From contig KL647308.1 in assembly GCA_000727475.1 (NCBI GenBank), forward strand, positions 496,001 through 560,000: a DNA stretch of 64,000 nucleotides, written 5' to 3'. The position numbers and the translations under genes are program-made. Below the pieces are notes generated by a model, which was not told where the DNA came from, made no database searches, and saw only the letters and a list, made by a program, of their open reading frames with translations. This document shows, piece by piece, positions 12,760-24,000 of this stretch; within the stretch, counting starts at the first letter, position 1, and the number at the start of each line of letters is the position of its first letter. This DNA is from Sarcocystis neurona. Lineage: Eukaryota > Apicomplexa > Conoidasida > Eucoccidiorida > Sarcocystidae.

Positions 12760-14010
12760 TGAGCTGCTTGAAGACTTCCTCTGTTTACAGGCCACTGACT
12801 TTGCTACGACGCCCTTTCCTCGATCCGTTACCTAGGATCAAGTTGCAGACAACTCATTCCTGCTTGAGGCTCTCTCCACTTCTGCCGGCCCGGAAAGACC
12901 CGAGTCTCCCGGATCTACCATCACCCGGCACCCTTTCTTGAACATGGGCCCGCTCTTTCGCCCCTGTTCCACTGGCTTCACCAGCTTATTTTTGACGCCC
13001 TTGGCAATGCAGGAATATGTGTATTATTCTCTGACAGAGCTAGCAATATCACTGCAGTATACAATCTAGTCCACGCCCCTATTTGCTCTCCCAACGTTCG
13101 GACTCACACTCCAGTGAGTCCTCTTCTTCGCCTCCTTACGTATGCTTTTTTCCTCTTTTCTTCCTGGGGCTGTGAATCCTTGGCTGCTTTTTTTGTCCAG
13201 TCAGTTCCTCATAAGCAAGTGATCCTCTCGAAGCCAAAGATATCCTAGAATGCATCTTCGAGGATCACGACAGCAAAGTTGTCGTCTCTTTTTTAACGTA
13301 TATACATGAGCTGGTATCGGACAGATATCTGCTGTTTCCAATCGTCATGTTTCATGTTTCCTCGGACAGTGCTTCTTCGGTTGGTTTAACGTTTGTGCAG
13401 GATAAGACGTTCATTTTCTCTGACCAGTGTCTTGCGAGGCGTTCTGCATCGGCATGCTTGCTTACACTATGAGACCAGGAAAATCTGGGCACCACAGTGC
13501 ATATGCCAGCGAGTAAATTCAAACATCCACACTTTTAGACGTAGCAGTTAAAAGGATTTCTATTTGCCCCCCGGCCTTGCACGCGTCCTTTGTCATCTTT
13601 CGTAGTTACCTACGGTCATTTCCTCCGGAAAAGACAACAAATTCAATCCAGACAAGGTAAACTTTTATGTCCCTCACTCAGCAACTAGTCACTCTAAGGT
13701 GGTACAATCAAACCTTTGCCACAAGCTCCAAGCTGCCCGCCTGGTCCTGCTGATTTTTTAGTTTACCGAACATGAGCGTCGTCAGGCGCTGCTCAAAGTA
13801 ACCTGGTCCGTCGTTTTCTGTTGAAAATAAGTATAGACTGGTACGACATAGACGGAAATGTCTTAAGGTGGTGCGTGTTGCCTGCCACACGTAGAGTGTA
13901 CACCTGAGGAAAGCGTGCGCACATGCCGTTGAGAGAAGGCCTCCGTCGTTGGTTCGTCGCGTGCGAACACGGCCCATAAACTTGGGCCACAAATCTGCTA
14001 CAGTTGAGCA
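12760..14010. other. No supported gene; possible 5' part of the downstream membrane-protein gene
   Basis: No open segment here is convincing. The downstream gene encodes a membrane protein whose first modelled exon lacks a signal peptide, so a short upstream exon carrying one could lie in this interval. I did not find a candidate that fits both a hydrophobic leader and the required splice phase. Minus-strand open segments at 13.7-14.06 kb overlap the start of the membrane-protein gene and look like shadows. Confidence 0.3.
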
Positions 14011-14023
14011 AAATTTATCGCTG

Positions 14024-16654
14024 ATGAGAATGTCCAGATTCAAGAGACCATTCAACAATGCAGATTTAGCACAGTCGCCACCATTTCAAGGGGATACAAG
14101 GACGAAGTTGCTTGAAGATATTGATGTAAGGGGGAGGCCATCGCGGTACGGCGAGGAGGAGTTTCCAGATGGACTCGATGACCCTGTCGGCTTTCAGCGA
14201 CAACTCTTCCAGCAACAACTTAGGGCCTTAAGCAGCAGCAGTGGAGGATGCAGCAGAAAAATCAATAGCGCCCCAATCAACAGCATTAGCAGAAGCACCC
14301 ACGGTCACATCCCTGCTACAGGAATAAAGGGTGCGAGAGGTTTAACTCACTTGGGCACGGAGGCCTCCTATGACTTTATGGAAAACGAACAAGCTGAGGA
14401 CGCAAGCGAGACCGACGGAGCGCTGCCGGCACCGCGTCCCTTTTTTGGAGAGGAACAGCCGCAACATCAACAGTCGCCGCAGCAAATTGTGGTCTTCGTG
14501 CCGTACCCAGTGGGGCACGTTCAGGATATACCTGTACGTAAGACAGCGGTACTTCTTCCTCAACGCCACCTCCAGTTCACAGGGTACTCAGAGAAGTAGA
14601 ATAAGCACATTGTGCTCGACTCGACTAACGTGAGCGCAGAGACACCATAATAGACTCCTAACGCTGTCTTAGTACTCCCACTCCAGTGGCGCATTAGCAC
14701 AAAAGAGCTTTATCGAAGGCTTAGAAATGCTCTACAGAAATTGCAGCATTGCCGTCCGAGGCCAACGGACTGTCGTAGCAGCACACACCGCGCGGTAGAG
14801 TCAACTGGAAGTCGCTGCTGCCGGCAGTCCTTTGTTGCCAAAGCAACCTGTGTGCGTACAGCAGCAAGCAGCGCCTTCGCCCATACACCAAGATATGCTG
14901 TCAAACATGCATCAGTTAAGCTACAAGGGTACACATCGGCCAGAGGACAGTGTGCTAGACTTTTCAACAACAGCACTTTGCCGCAGTGTGGAAGCATCTC
15001 AGAGGGTGATCATAGGCCGATGTAGCACCCCACAAAAACTGCAGTGCGACACATTTTCCTCGGCTGCAATAATATGTGATAACCTGCCATCGCTCTGAAT
15101 AGTCTTCAAGAGGCAGCACGGCTAGTGAGCGCCGACGACAGGGGTTTTCAGTAGCGCGGTGTCGTTGGTGCTGTTGCCCCACCACTGGTGGCATCAGTTC
15201 CACTCTGCACACAAGGCATCCAGCAGGTATTCAATGCGAACAGCAAGACAAAAAATACTGCTGGAACTATTCAAATAGACCGGCTACACAAAATCACTGC
15301 TACACAGGATATGATGGTGCTCAACACCAAGAAGTGAGTGAGATGTGTATGGGAAGCGACTCTCAGCAGCAGAATGACGCCCCAAAGCGGCATGTCCTCG
15401 ATTGCTATGCCAGTGAAACTCCGTACTACGTATCAAGTTGGTCACTATGGCAGGTCCCCTGTAGGTGAGAGCTTCTAAGGGTATTTTCCAGCAAATGGCC
15501 TACAAGCTACTACACCAATAGCGCAGGCAGCGCGCGAGAGCGCTGTGATCTCAACAGCCGACGCTGTTGCAGCCGACGCTCTGTAGCACAGCGGGCGTCC
15601 GCTACGGTGCAGCGGTCAGCAGAAGAGCTATCCAGTTGTGATACCTGCATTCGTCGTATTTGTTGCAGCATCAGTAGCAGAGGGGTGAGGTGCTTGTAAA
15701 CCAGGTAGTAATAATAGCAGCAACAAGTTGCTCCTCTGTCGCCACATATGCCTTGGCAGATGGAATGCGTGCTTTGCCCGTGCTACGCACAGTATCTCCT
15801 TGCAGCGGGACAGCAAAAAACTACAGAAGATGTGGCAGGAGCTTCTGTTGTAGCGAGGGAACGTCTGCGTCATAGGACCATTTGTGTGTAACTCTGTGTT
15901 CGCGCAGCATGTGAAGCCTTTCACCAGGTTGACGCCGGAGAAGATCTTTTTCGCTATTCCACCGGTCATCTTGTTTGTAGTGCTGGCAGTGGGGCTACTG
16001 CGGGTGCTGCAGAAGGCGGCAAACACGCGCGCGAAGTTCAGTAAAAGGCGGGTGGACAGCAGACGCTACGGTGGCCGCTACCACCGTCGTGAAAGGTCAT
16101 TCAGCTACACCTCTTCCGAGGCCGAAGATTTCGATTTCGACAGCAACAGCAGGTTGCGACTACGGAGGAGAAAGAAAGGACGAAGAAACTATAGAAAGCA
16201 GGGGAAAGAAGTCGAGCAGCTGGCGTATTTACTGCGTCGTCGTGCTGCAAAGAACGCAACAGCAGCACGTGGGGCGGCAGCAGCGAAAGCGGCTGAATTT
16301 AAGAATCAGCCGCCTGCTGTTCTGGAACCGAAATCTGTGCACGTTTCTGAGACACACGCGGATGCTTTAAGTGAGGCACCTCAGCGTCCGTCGCTTGCGC
16401 TACAGACACGTGGAGAAGAGGCAGCCGAACCACTCAAGAAGACGGCCTTGCACATAAAAAGAGAGGGAAAGAGCGCAACTACTACCACTTCCCCAGGTCA
16501 TATAGAGGTTTCCGACTCCTCACAAAGGGAACACGCTCCTCCACAGAAAAAAACTGTCAAATCCGACCCCGCTTCCGTTGTTGTTCCTATGTACGCAGCA
16601 GTTCCACCTGCCACGAGCCGTTCTGACGCTGGTGCTGCTGCAAAAACTAGATAA
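14024..16654 (+). CDS. Predicted single-pass membrane protein with Cys-rich, TSR-like ectodomain
   Basis: Modelled exons 14024-14537, 14812-15075, 15152-15460, 15527-15684 and 15854-16654, with GT-AG introns and phases 1,1,1,0. Exon 1 is acidic, Ser/Gln-rich and propeptide-like. Exons 2-4 carry many cysteines. Exon 3 ends with SSWSLWQVP followed by a split Cys codon, resembling the W-x-x-W-x-x-C start of a thrombospondin type 1 repeat, and exon 4 continues SARERCDLNSRRCCSRR. Exon 5 supplies Cys-Val and Phe-Val-Cys, then the only membrane span (FFAIPPVILFVVLAVGLLRV). A tail of about 230 residues follows, first Arg/Lys/Tyr-rich, then Ala/Ser/Pro-rich, ending at TAA. TSR proteins in apicomplexans are typically micronemal or surface adhesins, so that role is only inferred. 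No signal peptide is seen and an upstream exon is likely. The exon 1-2 boundary is the weakest part; exons 3-5 are the best supported. Confidence 0.55.
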
Positions 16655-16659
16655 CGGGC

Positions 16660-18245
16660 AACAACGTCACGAAAAACTGCACTGCCATCCAACCTCGTAC
16701 TACACATGCACACACATACGTAAGGATGCCTGGTCCTTCACGTGTGCCTGTAATGCAGGAGCGTCCACCCGCGTTGCTGCTATTGCTGCGGCAGGCAACA
16801 CGTCACCGTGTAACATCCCGAACTGTATAAAGGGACACATTTGTCTCCTTGACGTTGACGCATATTTTTTAGGGTATTACACGTACGCGATTAGTTGCTC
16901 AGCTGCAGTGGTGCCTTCGTGGAGGACCGGCTAAATACCAGCTTCACACTCTCTTTCTGCTGATCATGTGAGCAGACCATTACCTCTACCGTATGACACA
17001 CCACGTGGGATCCGGAAAAAAGAACTCAGACTGAATAAGTATAGGTGGTACTTTTGTTTAGTAGGACCCCATATGTAGGTACGTCTTCTCGCATGCAGGA
17101 AAGCGTGCCTTTCGACTGCAGTCCTCAGTGGGCGCGCGTGTGCGCCACCGTCTACCATTGCTGCCAGTTTCACGGCAGCGTCCTGACTGCGGAGGGAAGC
17201 AGCCGGTATGAGTAGAAGTAGTAGACGCGGGGGGATAGAAGCTCAAAAAAACTAATCCCCTGCATGCGTCGGAGCAAGCAGCAACCTTGAAGTATATCTA
17301 ACGTACAGGGCGTCCTTCGTCTTCTTCAGGGCTACACATTTGTATGGTTAATCGTACATTTATGAACGCCCTGTTGTGTGGACGTGCACACATGCGTTCG
17401 CAGCTGCATTTAGACAGCGTAGGGTGTATGTTGCGGGCAAGGTTTCACGTGGTTGTGCCAGAACTACACATGCACCTCTGTGTTTATGCAAGAATACGAC
17501 GTCTAACAGGAAAAAGGGCGTAACTTGCTTCGTGAAGTATCACGAGGATACTGGCAAGGCGCTGTCACTACTGCGCTGACACACAGTAGAAACAAAAGCC
17601 TGAGCGGGCCTTGTGCTCACGCGTGAGCTTCAGCGCATACGCATCTGCGCCAAAAAGTACGCAACGCAAGTGTTTTCGGCGGCGATGTATTTTGGGCATA
17701 TCTGAATAAACATTCACAGCCGCATGTCTCTCTTCCTCATTGCGTCTATGTGTGCACCTACATAACGACGCTTGTGTATAAAATCTGAAGTTGTGCACCC
17801 TTCCGGACTGGTATCCCCCGGCTGGCATGTGCACGTGTGCCTTCTCTCCATTGTGAGCGCTGCGGACCAGGACGTACACAATGAGGGCTGCGCGTAAAAT
17901 CTCCAAGTTTGTCAAGCGACAGCCACACTCTGCCTTTGACACCTGCGTCACACTTCCTGATCATGTATTACCGTCATGTCCGTATGCGTGTAACCAAATA
18001 TCCGGAGCACGTTTCGCGGCAGATAGTCCTTTCGCGATCTTTCCTGCACAGTTGCGGTCCAGCCATTTTCCATCTTTGTCACTGTACCTGAAGGCTTCTG
18101 AGTGATAGTGCGCTACACCAATACAGTGTGTGCGACAACCGGCAAGCACACTATTTCCTTACATTCTGACGACACGGTAGGCATGCTGCGAGGCTTCGGG
18201 CACTCAAGTATATCACAATAAATTCACACGCGCGCGTCTGTGACT
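16660..18245. other. No supported gene; strand-ambiguous coding-like segments near 17.6-18.1 kb
   Basis: After the stop of the membrane-protein gene, stops are frequent in all frames. Between 17.75 and 18.15 kb both strands show open segments. The minus-strand one at 18149-17961 (containing DKDGKWLDRNCAGKIAKG) ends near a GTAATA donor and looks the more protein-like. No chain or family was recognised, so I do not call a gene. Confidence 0.25.
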
Positions 18246-18251
18246 GCCGCA

Positions 18252-18511
18252 GCGGTGGAGAAGTAGCGTCATCACAACGGAACGGTACGCCTTCGTAGCT
18301 AATGCCCCCAATGATATAGCACTAAGATTATTAAGTATCAACCGCAAGCCAGTTGATGTGAGCGAGCGCATCACTTGCCAAAGACCGATACAGCGAAAGG
18401 CAGTATCCATAACTGGCCAGTTATTCGGCCTTCCGAGCACTGACGCGCAGGTTACATCACTCTATGTAACGCGTGAGGAGAGCTTCAATATAGATTCCAT
18501 ACAAATATGCA
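18252..18511 (+). CDS. Candidate single exon, unknown function
   Basis: After a CCGCAG acceptor at 18251 one frame stays open for about 86 codons and meets a GTATAA donor near 18512. The peptide has ordinary globular-protein composition, with segments such as RYAFVANAPNDIALRLLS and QLFGLPSTDAQVTSLYV, and lacks the low-complexity bias of the larger genes. No ATG, partner exon or family was identified, so this may be one exon of a longer plus-strand gene or a chance open segment. The minus strand is also open for 75 codons here but reads less convincingly. Confidence 0.25.
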
Positions 18512-19054
18512 CGTATAAATGCACGTGTACACCATTCACGTGTTCAGACGTCTATACAGCGGTCTTGAATGGAAACGTGCGAGCGCTCGTAAAAATCTAC
18601 GAACGTATCTCTACGTCCACGTACCATGTCCGCATGACAGTGTAAACGTGAAAGCGGCTGTGATAGTGTATCAACGTTCCTTGCACACATCCTGCACACA
18701 GAAATGTACTCCCGACGAAGAAACTTTGGCCTTGTATGAGTCCGCATACTCGGACGCACATTCGCATCTCCCTACAGAGCCGGGCACACGTACACATCCA
18801 ACCCATACACATATGAACACCAAGACAAAGCTGGCCTATGCGTGCCTATAGACATGTGCAAACACACGTACGAATATGCTGATGTGGATACGTCCCAACA
18901 CACACACGAGATACCACTTCTCGTGGTATCCACTTGTTGGACACACGGTAGCGTTGGCAGTGGGCTTCTTTGTGCACAACTTCCAGTGGGAAAAAAGTGT
19001 CACATTTTGTCGCGCGGGGTTTAAATATGCGCCAGTATGCAGCCACTGCAGGCC

Positions 19055-19423
19055 TCAGTTCCACACAGATGGAATATGTCTACTATTCGCCTCGGCCCTG
19101 AATGTTTGCACGCTAGGTTTCTGAATGATACGCACCACGTCGTCCGTCACCCTTAAGAAACGACCAGGGAAACGATAAACTTCGCCGCACAGTTTGCTTG
19201 GTATGCGTATGTCGCTTGGATAACGCCTGTTCGGCTGTGTAGTGACACACACTTTCTGTCCCCATAAGCGACTGCAGTGTCTCCTGCACTGACCTCGTAC
19301 ACTTCTGAACACGTGTGGAGAGGTGACGCCCTGGATGTGTACATCCCCCAGCCAGAAACTGTTTGAAAACACTTCGGCTAGTCGAGACTGGACAAGAACG
19401 TCCACACCTTTGCAAGCACGCAA
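19055..19423 (-). CDS. Candidate exon(s) on the minus strand, unknown function
   Basis: A 122-codon minus-strand frame contains protein-like stretches (VQSRLAEVFSNSFWLGDVHI near its start; GEVYRFPGRFLRVTDDVVRI near its end). A second minus frame is also open across the same DNA, and internal GT and AG sites would allow the two to be used as separate exons. No family was recognised. It lies between plus-strand candidates and may be fortuitous. Confidence 0.22.
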   Translation of the reverse strand: MRACKGVDVLVQSRLAEVFSNSFWLGDVHIQGVTSPHVFRSVRGQCRRHCSRLWGQKVCVTTQPNRRYPSDIRIPSKLCGEVYRFPGRFLRVTDDVVRIIQKPSVQTFRAEANSRHIPSVWN

Positions 19424-19537
19424 GCGCAGATTCCTTCCAAGCAGAACATGCGGTGTAAATTTAGGAGCATATCCACATTTGCTGTCTATACGTGTCCAGT
19501 TTTATGCAGAAGGACGTAAAGTCGACAAGTGCTCCGG

Positions 19538-19602
19538 CATATATATTACATTTGTATATAATATATTTATTTTATGCATACATATAATATATATATATTT
19601 TT
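19538..19602. repeat. TA-rich microsatellite
   Basis: Alternating TA with short interruptions over about 65 bases, ending in a T-tract. It lies in DNA without a supported gene. Confidence 0.75.
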
Positions 19603-19609
19603 ATGCCTA

Positions 19610-21040
19610 AGAAGGCTTTGTGCACGCAGGGATGACGATGCCTCTAATGTACGGTAAGGCGCGACCTACGAGTGACCTCAACGTGAGATGGATCCATGTA
19701 TGTAGTCACAATCAGGTGTGTCAGGCTATCAATGGAAGCATTCATATATACCGTGTTACTTGTATGGGGTCTGCCGTTCACACACCGCTGCGGCAGCAGT
19801 GGTCTTCTGCTGCAGAACAGAAGCCCACACTACCGCTCTCACAACGCGGTGGTCCCAGAGGTAAAAACATGAAGTATGCAATCCATGGCGCGCAGCCGCA
19901 GTCAGCAAGAGTAGCAACCATGACGAGTGGTCAGAGCATCGTGCAGCAGCGAGAGCAGTACCGGCAGCCGCACCTGCTGTTGCAGCTGCTGTTGCCGTGT
20001 CTACATCACTTAGCAACACTAGCTACGACACTACCAGCTGCAACTAGTGCTACCACCGCTACGAACCGCACAACTCGCAATACCTGCGCCAGGGGATAAA
20101 GAGTCACCTGCAAGGGTGTACAAAACGCGTAAAACAGTCGGAATCGCAGAAGAAGCAGCAGAACACGAGCAACAACCGTCGCGCTAACAGGAGCATCTGC
20201 GGTCACACGGCACCAGCTGGGTGACCCTATCGAAAAAACCAAAATTCCCCTTCCCGCCGCAGGCAGTTGCGCAGCAAATTTCCTAAATGAAACTAAATCT
20301 ATGTTTCATCGATGTCTTGGAGGTGTGAACTCTGAATGTTGAGGTAGGTGGGTTTCTCTTCGGTATCCTCACGCCAACACAGATTAACGTCGATGCTGCA
20401 GGTCGCTGCCGCGGACCTGAGTTGTCCTCGATTGCCTGCTTGCATGCACCCCACAGCCATCCAATATTCTGCTGCAGTGCTTCTTGGGCGGTTCACCGCC
20501 CCTGTTTTCCATAAATGACCCAGTCTCCCTGCAATCTACGCGTGTTGACCATAGTTTTTCTCACTCTTTGCTGCACCGTCCCCACCTATCACGTAATCGC
20601 AAGCAACGGATGAACGGTCCATCCCTGCGCCGCAGCGGCAGCCGACGCAACGTCGCATGCTTCGAGCATTCAAAGGAGATACTGCAGTATCTGCCACGGA
20701 TGCAGCTTGAATAGAATTATCATCGGCAGCAGCCGCATCAGCTGCAGGCGCATTTTCAGTAACACCACCAGCAGCCATCGTCGGCAGTCACAGCAGGAGC
20801 ACAGGCGGCACCGCAGAGGAATGCAACACAAGCATCAGGCTTTGTCCGTAGCATGAAAAGAATCGATAGCGGAACAACAGGAGCATCAGCAGCTGGCATA
20901 CGCGCCACGTGAGCACGAGGAGCCGCATGGCCGGTCGCACGAGCGTCGAGAGCAGCACGCGGTTGAGCGACAGGAGCGACAGAAGCAGCAGAGATAAGAA
21001 GGGGACGTCGCTAGCTTCATTTGGCAGCGTAGCTTGCGGT
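19610..21040. other. CAG-rich leader region upstream of RRP12, no supported gene
   Basis: Repeated CAG/CTG-phase DNA produces several overlapping open segments. On the plus strand 19620-20099 is 159 codons, Gln/Thr/Ala-rich, and a second frame over 19930-20065 is also open. On the minus strand there are Ala/Leu-rich shadows. Such multi-frame openness is what interrupted CAG DNA gives by itself, so I do not call a gene. In the RRP12 frame the nearest upstream stop is TAG at 21042, twelve bases before the start ATG. Confidence 0.35.
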
Positions 21041-21053
21041 CTAGGGGAGCGTC

Positions 21054-24000
21054 ATGGGTGGACGGACGAAGGAACGAGCGGCGCTACAGCTGCGGCAGCA
21101 ACATGCTGCTGAAGCGTCTGTCGTCGGCGAAGACCAGGAACAACCCCCCCACGAAAACGAAGATCTTCTCTTCCGTGTAGAGCAGCGTCTGCGGGAGTGC
21201 ACACAAGACGAGCTACAACAACGAAAGCAACAGCTGGATCTTGCGAGAGACCCTGAGAGCTACGCACAAGAGGAGGACGCTCAGGCGTCAGCAGCAGCAG
21301 CAGATAGCGCGTTCCGCGCCCAGCGCGGGAGCAGCAGCAAGGCCATTTGGCTAACACAACGCCGTGGTGTGAGCGCTGCGGACGCATCAGCTGCACTGAA
21401 GTGTCTGGAGGTGCTGCGAGAATGCGTGTTGCAGTCCAACGCAGCAGCGGCAACATGTGTCAGCAGCGGCAGCAGTAGTTGCGGAGTGCGACTTCCTGTG
21501 TATTTGTACACACTCTTGCAATGTCTTCGTCGGGAGGCTGCAGCGGCGAAGGACAGCAGCACGGCCTGTCTGCAGGAGTCGGTCACTGATGGTGGGAATG
21601 CCGGGAGCCGCATCACTGGCGGCATGGCTCTCCTTTTGGTGCTGCTGCTGCAGGAGCTTTCTCCCGAACGCCTTCACAAGACCGTTCACAGCGACCCGAA
21701 GCTTCTCGTACTCCTGCTGCAGGCCGTCGACGCCTGCTCCGTGGCTGAAGAGGCGGCAGAAGCAACTAGCGGTGGCTGCAGTCCCCGTCCCGTCCTGCTG
21801 CTGCTTGCTGCGCTGCAGCAGTGTTTCTCCGTTCACAGACAGCAGTACCTGTCGGCAGACAGGTTAGCTGCACCACCCAACAGCGGCAGCAGCAACAGCA
21901 GCAGCAGTAGCCTCGTCAGCAACAGCGACAGCAGCAACCGCGGCGCCACGGGCAGCAGCTGCGGTGTGTGTAGCTGCTTCCCGGCGCGTGGAGTTTGGCT
22001 GCAGCTGCTGAAGTTGTTGACACAAGACGCACGTGCCTGTGTGCGGCATCGAGCGCGACAGACCGCCCAGTCGCTGCTGTATGCGGCAGCAGCAGCAGCT
22101 GGAGCGCCAGCAGCACCAGGGGCGGCAGCAGAAGCAGCAGCCGAAACAGCAGCAGTAGGACCAAGCGCAGCCGCAGGCGCAGCGTCAGCAGGAAACTTAA
22201 AGCATCAGCAGTACTCGAGGGCATCGCTTGGTGCTTGCGTGTCTGTGTTGCAGGATTATCTTATCAAAGGGGAGCAATTTTCAGGAAACCTGTTCTCCCC
22301 CCGCCGCGAAGAGCAGGCGTTGCAGAAGACGTATTTTCTGCGTGCTCTTCCTTTTCTGAGACGTGTACTGGCTTCGCTGCTGCAGCTTCCTCTTTGTGTA
22401 GGGAGCAGTCACCAGAGCAGCAACGGCAACCGGGGAAACGAGACGGGGAAAGACGACAGCAGCAATGACGTCAGAGGACGCAGCAGCAGCTGTGGCAGCT
22501 GCGAAAGCGTGCAGTCGACAAGGCAGACGGCGCAGGCCGGAGAAGGACACTACATGTTGCTCCACGCCGTGCAGAAGTTGTGCATGCGAACGGCGTTCCT
22601 CAGCCAAAGTGGAGCAGGGTTCACTGTCGAGGCCGCACAGGCTCTCCGCTGCGTAGTTGATGCGGTAGCGGAAGCCCTGCAGCAGCAGCTGGTGCAGCCG
22701 AGGGTGTCCGCTTCGCGTGAACACCAGCAGGGTGACGGGGATGAGTTGCAGGCGAGTTGCAGCGACGGGGCAGACGGCTCGGCTCGTTTTGCTGCGTTGA
22801 CGGGCACGCTGCTGCTCCCAGTTGCTGGCCAGCTGCTCTCGGGGTTGCTCCAGCAGCAGTGTGGGAGCAGCACATGCCGAAGCAGCCACGTGAAAAGGAG
22901 CAGCGACGACATGACAGTGAAGGAGGAGGACGGCAGCAGTAGCAGCAGCAGCAGGAGCGGAGGTGTGTGGATAGCTGCGAGTGCTGCTGCAGGTTCCTTA
23001 GATCCTGCATGCAGTACCACAGAGAAAGGTCGCAGCAGCAGTAGCGTCGCGCTCTCCGAAGCGGCCGCACAAGCAAGAGGGACACTAGGAACGGCAGGCG
23101 CTGCGCAGTATGCTGCCGCTTGGTGTGGTGCAGTCTCAGCTACTTTGGACGTTCTCACGCAGTGGACGGGTCTCCCGGAAGGTGGGGAGACTGTTCAGCG
23201 GAGAGAGGGCGGTGCAGATAGCAGCAGGGAGAGTCACAAGAAGAGCCTCATGACGTCAGCGGGGCGGAAAGGCACCAGAGAGGGGCTTGGGAGAAGCAGT
23301 AACAGCGGTGGAGGGGAGAGCAGCAGCAGAACTAGAGTATCCGTGAACGACGAAGAGACAGAGACAGCGCTGCTGCTGGAGCAGCTGCAGCGACTGACGC
23401 TGCTGCCTCGCGAGGCGCAGGGAGCCCTAGGAGACAAAGAAGACCGGCGGAACACGCTCCAGAAGGCAACGGCAACGCCGACGGGTGTGTCGACAGCTGC
23501 AGCCACAGACGGTGACACAGCGAGATCATGCGCAGCAGGCACAGCAGCTGCAGCGGGAGGAGCTGGAGGAGGAGGAGTGGCAGCTAATTCATCACGGCGA
23601 CATCCGTACGCGAGCCGGGCGGAGATTTTCTCTCGCGCGTGGAAGCGCGTGCTGAAGTGCCTGTGCGAAGGTCTTGCGGCAGTGAGGGACAGCAGTGTGG
23701 CTGCCGCGGTTGCTGCTGCTGGCAGACGGCTGGTGGAGCAAGCGACGGTGCTGGAGCTGCCGCTGCTGGACGCTGCTGTGCCGTACTGCCTGGCGCTGTT
23801 GCATTACAAACAGAAGCAGCAGTGGCATGAGGGGCTGCAGCAGGCAGCACAGCTTTTCCGTTCGGTCGGGAGCGTAGGACTTAAGCAGTTTAGCCGAGGC
23901 TCGCCCTGCTTCCCTCAGCTGCAGCAGCTGTCTTGCAGCCTTGTGCGCCTGCAGCTGCACCAAGGACACCAGCAGCACCACCAGCAGCCGTTGGGGCAGC

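Noticed and set aside
15142..15225. Extending the Cys-rich exon upstream of 15152
   Set aside because: The frame is open for a few codons more, but a clear TTTTCAG acceptor lies at 15151 and its phase matches the upstream exon.
15690..15885. Extra exon between 15760 and 15885 of the TSR-like gene (a Cys-containing frame beginning MECVLCPC)
   Set aside because: Using it would leave an impossibly short 23-bp intron before 15909. The acceptor at 15853 joins exon 4 to the membrane-spanning exon in phase without it.
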